This document shows, in pieces, positions 40,006 to 51,209 of a stretch of DNA of 64,000 bases (position 1 is the first letter of the stretch; every line of letters starts with the position of its first letter). The notes under the pieces are model-generated. The model was not told the DNA's origin, ran no database searches, and saw only the letters and a list, made by a program, of their open reading frames with translations. Origin of the DNA: Liolophura sinensis (lineage: Eukaryota > Mollusca > Polyplacophora > Chitonida > Chitonidae); assembly GCF_032854445.1 (NCBI RefSeq), contig NC_088300.1:47528984-47592983 (forward strand), given 5' to 3'. The position numbers and the translations under genes are program-made.

Positions 40006-40646
40006 ATGAGTGGCAAGCGTTTCCCATCACCAGTGAGAATGGCTAGAAAAGAAATTCAAAGAAGAGCAGCACATGAAGGAGTAGTAACGTCACAGTGGAA
40101 AGCGAGGAATTTTATAAAGGTCGTGCGAGATTGGACTGGTGTTGTGAAGCATGGCCCAGTTTCCGTTTTGCCATGCATGTATTCCACCGGAAAGCCTTTC
40201 AAAGACAATAGGTGAGCGTTGTATATAAACTACAATTTTTTCGGATTGTATTGTTATAAGACAAACTGTAAACCCCATAGAAAGGGTTGCTTCTTGATGG
40301 CATATTCTGACAAAATTACAATTGCTAATATCTCCATGTACGCTGACATTCAGTAAGCTTCGTTATAGGAATATCAATTAAATGGTTTCCACGTTGTGAT
40401 CAGTATTCGTCTGGAGACATACCAGGCGGGACTAATCAAACGTCTTGGTACTTCGCAAAAGCAATGTGGGCGATAGAACACTGTATACACATGCAGCACC
40501 TTGATGGATTGGCAAGGGCAGTAACCTCTGTCGTTAACACACCCTTCGAGGGACATTGGCAATATCCTACTGGCGGGAAAACAATTGTCCAACAGCTGGT
40601 ACAAAGACAAGGGTTGAAGCGCCATCTGCCGCCAGGCCTGATGTGA
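40006..40646 (+). CDS. Unrecognised two-exon ORF, 164 codons (putative)
   Basis: Exon 1, 40006-40211, starts MSGKRFPSPVRMARKEIQ and ends at a good donor (AATAG/gtgagc). A second open stretch, 40358-40646, contains CDQYSSGDIPGGTNQTSW and ends ..RHLPPGLM-stop. Joining at an AAG acceptor at 40357 keeps the frame (495 nt in total). The composition is basic and rich in W, Q and H, with no signal peptide or membrane segment, and looks more like protein than the opposite strand does. I do not recognise the family. The AAG acceptor is weak, and the better-looking acceptors nearby give stops, so the join may be wrong. It may also be a fragment of a longer gene or a fast-evolving one. Confidence 0.4.
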
Positions 40647-40799
40647 TCTCTGTCACACATGACTTTTGGAATAGTCGTTTGTGTCTGGCTTTATTTCCTG
40701 AGGCAATTATTCTTCCAGACAATCTTTTTTTTCCTTTTCAGGAGCGATATTATGTTTTCTTTGCATTCCTTATATAGACTACAAAGCCTTGAACATTGA

Positions 40800-43700
40800 A
40801 CCTATAAGCACACCTATAAGCACACCACGTAATATTATGTATAGTACAGCGTTAGTATCGCACATTTTTATAGTTGACTGAAATTGCCTTTCTTTTCGTT
40901 CATTCATTTTGGTGTTCTTTTCATGTAAAAATAATTTGTGGCAAGACCGTTTTGCCTATATGAAAACAAAAATTGTTTAATATTTATATTAAGAAAGCGA
41001 TTCTTGTAGCGCCATGGAAGGATTAATGGTATATATAATAATATGTTGTACAGTATTTAAACTGCAATTCTGTATCCGTTTTGCATGGAGCAGTTTTCTC
41101 ATCATCTTATCTGATATAGGCACATCTCAGAACACGCTTCCATAATCATGGTTAAAGTCTTTCATCCTTGAAACTTAACCTTGCTAATGTGTTAAATGAA
41201 TGAGTGGGAAAAGAACTCGGGAATCTTTATCCCACAAAAGTTTTTTTTTTAAGTTGGTGTATACAATTATACGAGTTATTTACGAGATTACAATGGGTTG
41301 ATGATAGATCACATTCTCATATATATTGGAACTTTACCCGCCCAAGTTGTATAGCTGGATTGCAGCATATGTAACGTCATTACCTCTCATATTTTATACA
41401 TTTATTTTGTACCATCGGAGAGGAAGTCAGCATGAAGTGTACTTCAGCTCACAGCGACTTCAGCAAGTTATTTTAAGCAGTATATGAATTAATGACTGAT
41501 GAATTTCTCAGATGTAACAAATATATCACTGCATTTTCAAGATCAATGTTCTGGTTTGAGTAATCAGTTCTTGTTTAAAAAAAATTAAATGAACAGCAAT
41601 GGTTAATTGATTCAGGTTCCACAATAGAACAGTGGACGGAGGTTTTGTATACCAGAGGCGTGGAAACCAAATTAAAAAGGGGGGGTGGGGGTCATTATAC
41701 CAGCCAATGAGGCGAGGGCCCAGGGGCTGCAAGGCCGCAGAAGCTCTTGGACTACATAGCCGTACGCGCGTTTGAACGTGTTTTATGAGAAAAAATATCC
41801 ATCCTCACGGTTGTAATGAAGAAGGCCTATACTACACATTATGGCACAAATTCAGTTTTCGGATCACTTAAATGCTTTACATGTATACACTTATACCCCG
41901 TTGAAATACCAATACGCGCTATGTGAGTTGTGAAATATTTACTCTAACAGCGCATGCGGACAAACTGAACAATGCTTATTATACATTGACCAGCGTAATC
42001 AGGCCTGAAGGCAGCATCCTAGCCAATTATAGACATGGTGGGCGAGGGTCCAGGGATCGCCCAAGCCCCTGAGGCTCCGAGCTTCCACACGTCCGGAGAC
42101 ATGTTCTAAATGCCTTTTCTGACAGTTTTCAGAAAGTAAATACAAACAGATGTACGGAGCCTTTAACTTTAAAATACTGAAAATTGGTGTGCTGAGATGG
42201 AGATCATCTGAACGGGAAGCTACAAGCATCAACAGATTCGCAAACACTCAGAAAAACAAATGAGTCACTGGAGTTGTTGGTAAATCCTTAATTTGACTAA
42301 ACTGCTGAGTCAAGTGACCAACCCAGAGGGTCACAACTGTTGACCTAGTTTTATATTGACTCACTTGATGATGAGACTTGCACAATGAGTCACCAGAGCA
42401 AACTGGGCATTGCACAGCACTGGATTTCACGCAACTTTTCTTAAAACCTACACAGCCATGAGTATGTGAATAACAACTAGTGATGACGTTTTACATAGAG
42501 AAAAGAAACAAAACTGCGTGGTAAGTATGCATAAAAAAAGCTGCGGAGTTCAGTATAAATCGTACCATGCGATATTCACGAGACACACACGTACCATAAA
42601 CCCACAGTGCTTAATAAACAGTCACATTTATGTCTTTTTTCAAAAGGATTGTTGTTTAACACCTACTCAAGAATTTCTTTACTCTTGCGATGGCAGATAT
42701 TATTTAATGGGTGGGGGAAACCGCAGTGCCCAGGGTAACCCACTAACTTTGTTATACTGGCACGTTATACTATACTTTTCCACTTGTCACAAAACATATT
42801 GTTGGAAAATGTTTGGTCAACTGCGAATTTCATTCAACACTACATGAAACAGCACCTTCATCCACTTACTGCCACCAAAGGGAACAAGAATAATGGAAAC
42901 AGGTACTTTTTTTGTCATTGGAAATATCCACACCATTCAATACACTGAACCAAATATAAATCATCTTATTTTGAAAAACCTTTTGTTACCAGTTTCATAA
43001 CTTTTGTTTAATTTGCTAATAAACAGTATGGTTCCATTGTTGGGTTTCATTTCAGTGATCTTATATTGATGAAGAGCAAAAATAAAAATACAACTAATTT
43101 TAACTTCCAACCACATGTTTTTCCAATAAAAGTTTAAAAATATTTAAGATCACCAGGATAACACATGCTTTGGAATTTAAGATCATACACAATGAATGTT
43201 CTAAGACAGTTAAGTATTTATTGTCAGTCTTGAAAAAGCAGGAAAAGGTGGTAGTCTTCATCCCTATACTTTAAAAATCCAAGTGGCTTTTAAATCAACT
43301 ATTTAACTGCAGCCATACTTGATCTCTCAAGTACATTCAGAGAAAAATGTCAAAATATTAAACATACCTAGATAAAGCAGGACTTCAAATTGTATTTACA
43401 TTAATGTTGTCGGTCCTGGAAAAAACAGCTGAAGAAAGTCTGTACAAAAAACCTGAAAATGTCATCACTACACTTTAAAAAACAATGCCTTTAAGATTAA
43501 CTATGTCATTAAAATGACCATGATACTTCACATTCGAACAATGTAACAGAAAGTTTTCAAAACATTAAACAAGACTTGGACATGTTTCTTGGAAATTCAT
43601 ATGATACACATTTGTGTTGGTGAACTCGCATGTTCTGGCTTCTGAAACATGTAACAGACACAGCGTCTAATCAATGCAGCTAACAAGGTAATGTGACAAA

Positions 43701-44030
43701 GACTACAAGACTAAGAATAACAGAAATTAGTACACACTGAAGAATCTATGGATGAATATATATCCATTTATATGGAGAAAATATGTCAAGTTTAGAGTGA
43801 TATCATAAATATATATGGCCTAATAAAATAAAAATACAAAAATTCTTGGTGTGTCAGAATGGCTTTAAACTAGTGTTCGTAAGGCTTCAGCAGTCAATTT
43901 AAATTATGTACATGTAGCCTGTTGTGGTAATGTCAACGGTGAAACAATGAATAACACATCACCAAAGGAAGCTAATATTCGACCATAAACACATGCTCTA
44001 TTTCGTTAAACACACTGACACTGAGTACTT
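40800..44030. other. Non-coding; possibly the 3' flank or UTR of the 44-50 kb pseudogene
   Basis: About 1.2 kb below the last pseudogene exon (42850-44037) is free of recognised repeats and uniformly AT-rich, as expected of a relic 3' UTR. 40800-42640 shows no gene. Confidence 0.4.
42645..42745 (-). repeat. SINE family C remnant
   Basis: Diverged reverse copy: tgtttaacacctactcaaga, then gggtgggggaaaccgcagtg. No intact ends. Confidence 0.55.
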
Positions 44031-44477
44031 GGGTGAGCTACATTCGAAAATTTCTCCACCTTTTTTCATGGCTCTGTGATAGGCCTGTGGCCGTTCTCAC
44101 CAACAGACTCATAAAAATAGTTGTCAAATGTAAAGTTACGGATCTTTCCTCACACAGGATATCTGGCAGGCACTCCTTCAAGACACGTGACAAGACAAGC
44201 AGAGAGACATAACCAACCAGCCCTGTTATAAAAACAAAAAAACAAAACAGAAAATGAAAAGCGCTGAAGTCAAGATACTATGTACAAAATAGATACATGT
44301 AAAATAAAAAAAAATAAACTCCACCAACTGAAGTATAGTCTCCATTTACTTTGTCATGGATGATTTTTTTTTTCTGTTCATTGACAAAATATATCAACAA
44401 TGTATGAACATTAATTTGTTATTTCTAACCAAGAGATTTATACATTAGATCTTGAAACATGTTTAAGAACTGATCGC

Positions 44478-44560
44478 TTGATTATTTATGATTGATTCAT
44501 TGATTGGTATTTAATGCCCTGCTTGAAGAGTTTTTCACTTATGAAAACTAGTGTAAACCT
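44478..44560 (-). repeat. SINE family C tail fragment
   Basis: Reads gattgattcattgattggta, then a diverged form of the TTTTTCACTTAT tail. It lies between the last two recognised exons of the 44-50 kb pseudogene. Confidence 0.45.
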
Positions 44561-45876
44561 TTGCCAGGTACATGACAATAAAAGTTTTATTGGGTTTTTG
44601 GTTGATTTTCTTATTTTTCTCTTTTTTATTAGCAAGAATAAGGAAAAAAAGATTTTCATGCTGACCTACCCTACTTTTTTTTGACAGTGCTGAGTTATGT
44701 CCAACAAAGCATACCTTTTTTTTAAAGATGACTTTATGTTAATATTTTCGTCTCTTCTTTACTGTGCTAGTTGGGCCAGCACCGACAGGAGACATATTTG
44801 AACCAGTGATCTTGTTGCTGACAAGCAATAGTTTTCCTACAAGCCCAATAGATCTCCCATGTAATATATAGCTACTGTGTGTCTTTCAATTGCTTAAAAT
44901 TAATTGCACATCTCACAGTTTTTATCAACTTCAATTTTAGATGTTGCCATAGCATTTAGGATCTTCTCTTTATCAGAATTTGTTGACTGGGTCACATCGA
45001 ATATCCTTTTGCCCTAAGTATTCAATCCGGCCAAGAACTGTTTATCTCGGTCAATTTCTGTTAGCCTCAGGAATTCTTTTAATAACTGCAAGAAATATTA
45101 ATGAAGTTTTCTTCATTCATTATCCTTTAAATTTTCTGTAAAAAGAAAACATTTTTTCAGTTTCACTTATTGTCCTAATGTCCTTTCCTTTTTAATATGA
45201 CACAATCACTTACAAGAACAATACAAATAACCAAGTGATGTGGTGAAGTTAGGAACTGGTGAATTTATGTAGATACAAATGATAAAACAGAAACAGTGCG
45301 GCCAACACACGTTTTAGTACATGAAGACACAATTTTTAATTATCCATGCAATAACATCTCACCTCATCTTCTGTAAACATAAGGGGAAAGTTTTCTCTGA
45401 TTTCATGGATTGAGGTCTGATCTGTAAAGATTGCTTTCCTTTGGTCTGGAAATGTCAGTTCCAAATGGAAACGAATACCTGACAAATCCTGTCATCTCTT
45501 CATAGCTTCACATTGTAACCACTGTTTGGCTCTAGCGACTGACTCGTCTTCAGTCAAAGGTAGGTCAGGGTGGAAGTTTTTTACACCCCAGTGTTTTGGC
45601 TTTGAAGACCTACATTTAGGCTCATGACTGTCTGCATGTACCTTTTGACCCCTTTTCTTGAAAGCCACCTCTGGAACAACTCGCTGTTTTTGAAAATAAT
45701 AAACAATATCAGACAAATAACTAAGAGGCAACCAAACAGTTTCCTTCTTGTTACGGTTAAGGAAGTTACCCCTATGATCCAGACAGACATGTGGCACAGT
45801 GTATTTTTTTGTCATATTCTGCCATCTACTGGTCAATTTTATTTATTTATGCTAAATGATATCATTACAACAAACC

Positions 45877-46030
45877 AATGTTGAATTTCCGACACTGAAA
45901 TAACTGTCATCAGATCAATGAAAAAACTGGCTCGAGTGGTGTCTAGCCCCGCCGTCCTGAGTTAGAGTCTCACTCGAGCCAGTATTTTCACTGGTCTTGA
46001 GATTGTTATTTCAGCGTCAGAAATTCAATG
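45877..46030. mobile_element. MITE-like hairpin, 154 bp, with 11-bp direct repeats
   Basis: An almost full-length inverted repeat. The left arm has cgacactgaaataac..aactggctcgagtg and the right arm has cactcgagccagt..gttatttcagcgtcag. A perfect 11-bp direct repeat (tacaacaaacc) flanks it at 45866-45876 and 46031-46041. There is no coding capacity. Confidence 0.83.
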
Positions 46031-46509
46031 TACAACAAACCTATATTAATGAAACATAATAGACCTTCTTCATATCGTGGTAATACTTAAATGTTAATTC
46101 AAAATGAGATTTTGAGCAAAAATTTGTTTTAAAACACCAATCCCACATGTACTTTAATTGTTTCTTGAAATATATCACATGAGTGAGAAAGAGTCAAGCG
46201 AAACTAACATATAATTAACAGTAGCTTAAAGATAACATTATGGGCTAGATAGCTGCAGCATCGTACATGTGCATAAAACATGTCATATCCGGCATAAATA
46301 AAAGCACACAGATTTTATGCCTATGCTTCAACGCAGAGGACTTCAGCTGCAGTGCAGCAATTAGCAGCCCTAGTTTTTCATCTGCACTGTGTTTTTCTAA
46401 GTTTTCGACTTTAAACTATGCTCATGCACATGAAGTGTCTGAAAAATTCACATAAATCACACAAAATTTGTTGAATTGTGTGTGACTGCCCAGGTATACA
46501 TGTACATGT

Positions 46510-48007
46510 GTCGCAACCCATACTGAAATAAATTACCCCTATTGAAACAATTACTTCCATAGGGATAGCCGTCGTAACCCCTAATGAAATACTTTTTCAA
46601 AAGGTTGAAGTTAAGAAGATTTATTTCAATGAGACACTTTTGCATACACTCTACTCACCATTTGAAATTATTCACATCTTTGTAATATTATAGTTTCAAA
46701 GGCATTATCTCCCTAACTGATAGAATATCATGTATTCAAAATATCAGAAACTGTTTTATTTTCTACAAATATTTTGAGCTGTTGATCATTTTTCCACGAT
46801 GCATTAGTGGAATTGGGGATGGTGGCTTAAATATTACTGAAAATCCTGTTTTATGGTAGTTCTGCTCTGTCATGTTCACAAATCTTGCTGAATTCAGTGT
46901 AACATGCAGGGACCTCATAATTCTGATTCAAGAGGCGTCTGACCAGTGCGATCGTGAGTTTAAGCCCAACTCATGTTGGCTTTCTTTCCAGTTGTACGAC
47001 AGCAACCTGCAGATGGTCATGGGTTTCCCCTAGGCTCTGTCCTAGTGAGTGAGTAGGGCGTAAAACACCAATCAAATAATTAAATAAATGAACATGATTA
47101 AAGAACATTTTATGATAAGCGGCAACATTTGTAACCTTAACTGTACTAAACCTCTATACACCAATTGATCAATCAACCAACTAAACCAACTTTAGTCAAG
47201 TGAATACAACTGACAGTAAGCTCTGCTATCAAGTCACCTTTTAACAAGCACAAATAAACTGTCATCACTAATGATGTTCACAAGTTGGATGAGATCGTAA
47301 AAGAGATTTGCCTCATCAACAATCAAGAATAGTTATCTAAACGCAGAATGCAATAGATATGACATAACAGAAACTAAAGAGGCCCAAATTTGCAGTGAGA
47401 GTCTCTGGAAAGCATAAGATCTACCACAAGTCATTCAATGAGTATCAGAAGCCACTGGACATTAAAATGGAAATTGTTCTATGCTAAGGAGCAGATGATT
47501 TAAGGGCGAATAATGAATTTGTTCACTGATCACATGCACCGCAGTGGTTTACTCTGTAAACAGACAGAAGCAAATGAGACCCAAGAAACAAAAATACCAC
47601 ATCTAAAAGTATTAAAAATGGTACCACATGTATGTTGACATCTCGCTTACACAGCACGACTTTGTAATAATTTTCTGTTTCAAAAGAATTCAATTAAAAA
47701 ATTACTTATCACCTTGAACCTATGTACAAACTCCTTTAAGCAATATTACAGTTTTACACAGTACTAACAAATACAAGATTCAAACAAACATAACTTGGTG
47801 TCTAGTCGACTTATTTCAATAACGGTCATGAATGTAAAACAAAGTGCTTATTGAAACAACATTGTTTCGTTAGGGGTTACAGCAGCAACACCTACCGTAC
47901 TGAAACAATTACTTCAATAGGGGTTGCGGTTACAATGAAAAACTATTTCAATAGGGCTTGTAGTAATTGTTTCAATAGGCGTAATTTATTTCAATAGGCG
48001 TTGCGAC
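46510..48007. mobile_element. 1.5-kb segment bounded by 46-bp inverted repeats
   Basis: Termini 46510-46555 (GTCGCAACCCATACTGAAAT..) and 47962-48007 (..ATTTCAATAGGCGTTGCGAC) match in inverse orientation with only a few mismatches. More copies of the CAATAGGGGT/ATTGAAACAATTACT motif lie just inside each end. The interior has no transposase-like ORF and holds a SINE at 46930-47092. It may be one non-autonomous transposon or two inverted copies of a short one. Confidence 0.6.
46930..47092 (+). mobile_element. SINE family C, internally deleted
   Basis: Head-like sequence with a degenerate B box (gagtttaagccc), core gtcatgggtttcccctaggc, and tail agggcgtaaaacaccaatca followed by AAAT repeats. It sits inside the larger inverted-repeat-bounded segment 46510-48007. 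Confidence 0.72.
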
Positions 48008-48114
48008 AACATGCTTTAATATGGGGAATGTGATGTCCTTGTGCATCACAAAGACTGAGTCGTGTCAAGTGCATTTGACACAGCTACTTGTCTTATTCCC
48101 CTGGCATGCACATA

Positions 48115-48250
48115 CTTATTTAATGTTGTTTAATGTCTTAGCCAAGAATATTCCACTCATAATATAGTGGACAGCTCCATGGGTGAATGAAACCAGAGTG
48201 TAAGGGGTAAACCATCAACCTTCAGCAAGATACTGATAACCATAGCCATG
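48115..48250 (-). repeat. SINE family C remnant
   Basis: Reverse copy reading tatttaatgttgtttaatgt, agccaagaatattccactca, with a weak match to the core up to about 48250. Confidence 0.5.
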
Positions 48251-49753
48251 TCAGGCCTCATAATTTGACGAGAATGATTGTTAGGTTATGTGGAGGTTAC
48301 GCAATTTGTACTCTTTTGGCTCAAATTCTGGGATATTTTAGCTATTTGCAGTCATGTGGTCCTTCTAGTTATTAAATAAAGACTTTATTAAGCTGATAGC
48401 GTCATACGATCTAAAACTGACCGTGTTTGGGGAGAACAGCGATAACTGTAACGGTCTTACACTTTCTGTTTGTTTACCCACCTCACAGTTACAAAATACA
48501 TGTAGCAACGCGGGGTTACACAGGAGGAAGTCTGTGCGAAGTGATGAGAGTGCTCAGGTGTTTGTACATGTATTTGGGTGTATGAAAGTAAATGTTAGCA
48601 AGTCAAGTCAAGTGTTCGTGTTCAGTGATTAGGAGAAGTAACAAATAGCACATGGTTAAAGCATGGAAAACTTTGACCACACAAGCCAAACAACAGCAAC
48701 ATCACAAACTATCAGTTAAGACACATGTCTCTGCTGTAACCGGCAAGGTGAATATACACACTACTGGTGGAAGACTAGTGGTCTGGAATTAACATTAAAC
48801 TGTGCAGATGTCCATACCAGTAAGGCTGCTTTTTGTAACAAGCATTGAAAGCCAAGGAATTCACAAATCCCCTGTCCAAGCTGTGCATCTAGGACAATTT
48901 CAAGAATGCCAGCTGAAGTCAAACCATTTTATATCTTGGAATCTCTTGGAATGCCAACAAAAATTTATCAAACAAACTCACCAAAGCAGGGTCTCCTTCA
49001 AGAGTAAAATCCCTGATTTTTAAAGTTCTTAAGTAGGGATAAGACATTAGTAAAGCCTCAATGACATCTGCATACTGGGAGGGAGGGAGAGAGAAAACTG
49101 AAAGAATAAAAACAAAAACTCAGATTTTTATATATACACTTATTGTATATGCTGTCAAATAAATCGCAAATTTAGCTGTAACAGTGACCTTAACACCAAG
49201 AGCATCTAAAGTGCCAGTTCTGCTGACATCTAACTATACACCCCTTGATCTGGAGGTATTTAGGACACATAAAGTACCCATTTATAGATAAGGTTTGTGC
49301 AGGACACTACTGGCCACAATGACAGCTAGGCATGTGGTCTCAGATGGCGTTGTTGCACCTTTGCTGATCCTTGTAATCTGGAAGCTTACCTGGGCGACCC
49401 ATGGAATCAGCAGATTTACAAGCCTTTTACCATCTGTCCAGCGGGTAAACACAGACCTCTAACTTTTTAATGTTATAATTGTGAGCAAAGTCTTTTCTCA
49501 CAAATTTAAAAAAAATGAAGGGCTGTATAACTACTCACAAGGTGTATTGTGTGATTTCTTCATACAAAATATCCATCAGCGCACTGGTTTGGGTCTTGTC
49601 AAGAGGTTTCTTTTTCTGGAGAGCAGCTTACAATCTATTCCCAAACTTGCTAACGGGCAACAGAAATTGTCTCCATGCCTTCGGCCTACTGGACACTTAC
49701 ATGGGAGAGCTTCCTTCCATAGAGTCATTTTCCATCTCACTGATACTCTGAGT

Positions 49754-50296
49754 GTCACCATTTGCTGATGTACTTGGTTATCCAGCTAACTTGTCGTCAT
49801 TTGCTGATGTACTTGGTTCTGCAGCTAACTTGTCACATTTGCTGATGTACTTGGTTCTGCAGCTAACTTGTCACATTTGCTGATGTACTTGGTTCTGCAG
49901 CTAACTTGTCACATTTGCTGATGTACTTGGTTCTGCAGCTAACTTGTCGCCATTTGCTGATGTACTTGGTTCTGCAGCTAACTTGTCACATTTGCTGATG
50001 TACTTGGTTCTGCAGCTAACTTGTCACATTTGCTGATGTACTTGGTTCTGCAGCTAACTTGTCATCATTTGCTGATGTACTTGGTTCTGCAGCTAACTTG
50101 TCGCCATTTGCTGATGTACTTGGTTCTGCAGCTAACTTGTCACCATTTGCTGATGTACTTGGTTCTGCAGCTAACTTGTCACAATTTGCTGATGTACTTG
50201 GTTCTGCAGCTAACTTGTCGCCATTTGTTGATGTACTTGGTTCTGCAGCTAACTTGTCGCCATTTGCTGATGTACTTGGCTTTGCAGCTAACTTCC
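49754..50296 (-). repeat. 39/38-bp minisatellite, 14 copies, originally coding
   Basis: Fourteen head-to-tail copies of a 39-bp unit. On the minus strand the unit reads DKLAAEPSTSANG in the same frame as the flanking pseudogene exon. Copies vary only around the ATTTG junction. Nine are 39 bp (in frame) and five are 38 bp, having lost one base in the codon before GAC. On the minus strand the first six copies (about 50296-50065) stay in frame; the first 38-bp copy then shifts the frame and reaches a stop after ..ANVTS. The outermost copies at both ends are the most diverged, as usual for arrays that turn over in the middle. Confidence 0.92.
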
Positions 50297-51209
50297 GACT
50301 TTCATGATGAAGAAAACCAACACTGACTTTCCCACCATCTGGAAGATCTTCACAGGATTCCAGATCGACCTAATCATTATAGGTGGAGTTGAAACTTTGA
50401 AGGATATCCCAAATTTTTCTTTTACAGCTAAGGGTAGCTCATTCTTGGCATGAACAGATATCAACTTTCGTTGTTGACGAAAGAGGACAAAGAACTCGTA
50501 CATCTGTGCAAAATATGCACTCTCAATTAAGACCAACTATCCAGCAGAGAGAGCATATGCCTTTTCAGGTAACAAGGGAAATGTTAGTTTAAATTAAACA
50601 TCCCTGACAACAACATATTTAACTCCTATCAGAAATATAAATATAACCAATGAATGATTTATGATAGTTTTCAACATGTGGAATTGAAATCCATAATTTT
50701 GGTGCAGTACCTTCATAATTTTAAATATAAATATGCTATGAGTGTAAATAATTTTTGCTTAACTTACTAAATTTAAAATAAAAACTTCGTGCAGTAGACT
50801 AAACTTATATAGATGCAGATTTCTCAAATTGTGGCTGTTTTATAGTTTCTAAGCAATTTGATACTTGTTTAACCAATTATTATAGGTGGAAACTAGAAAG
50901 TGGCTAACATGACAGAGGAAAGTGAAAAGCCATGCTCAGCAATTACACAGCGGTGAACTGATAATTATAAATTATGTAAATAGATTTTAACTCCAGAAAA
51001 CAAAGGCAAAAGGGCCATATTATCTGTACATTAACTGCATATACATGTATGTTGATTTAGGCAGACATAAGCTATTCACCTGACATTTAGGCTTTGACAG
51101 ATAAAATACTTTAACCAGCGGATCAACAAAAAACTGTCACTTCATCATAACTGGGTCATTAGATAATAATTGATGCAAGTTAATGTACACTAGTATTTAA
51201 AATGTGACC

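Larger units (their letters stand above)
44038..50513 (-). pseudogene. Unprocessed pseudogene of a multicopy animal family (PB1/ubiquitin-like head, SAMD3-like relatives)
   Basis: Starts ATG at 50513 (MYEFFVLFRQQRKLISV), then a PB1/ubiquitin-like domain continuing LQSFNSTYND-stop-VDLESCEDLPDGGK after a frameshift near 50390. It reads into a 13-residue repeat (DKLAAEPSTSANG) and on to an exon ending at 49539 (KKPLDKTQTSALMDILYEE). Further exons keep GT/AG sites and matching phases: 49456-49390, 49074-48982 (YADVIEALLMSYPYL), 45683-45363 (KHWGVKNFHPDLPL; TFPDQRKAIF; NFPLMF), 45085-44917 (LLKEFLRLTEIDRDKQFL) and 44222-44038 (phase-compatible, 61 open codons, not recognised). In-frame stops occur at 50370-50372, 49697-49699, 49628-49630, 45492-45494 and 45014-45016. 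The family is one I know as 'uncharacterised/SAMD3-like' multicopy animal genes. Introns remain, so it is not a retrocopy. One exon expected between 48982 and 45683 was not found. Confidence 0.68.

Noticed and set aside
45014-50372. A-to-I RNA editing (TAG to TGG) rescuing the PB1-like gene
   Set aside because: It would fit the two TAG codons, but not the TAA and TGA stops, the frameshift near 50390 or the 38-bp repeat units.
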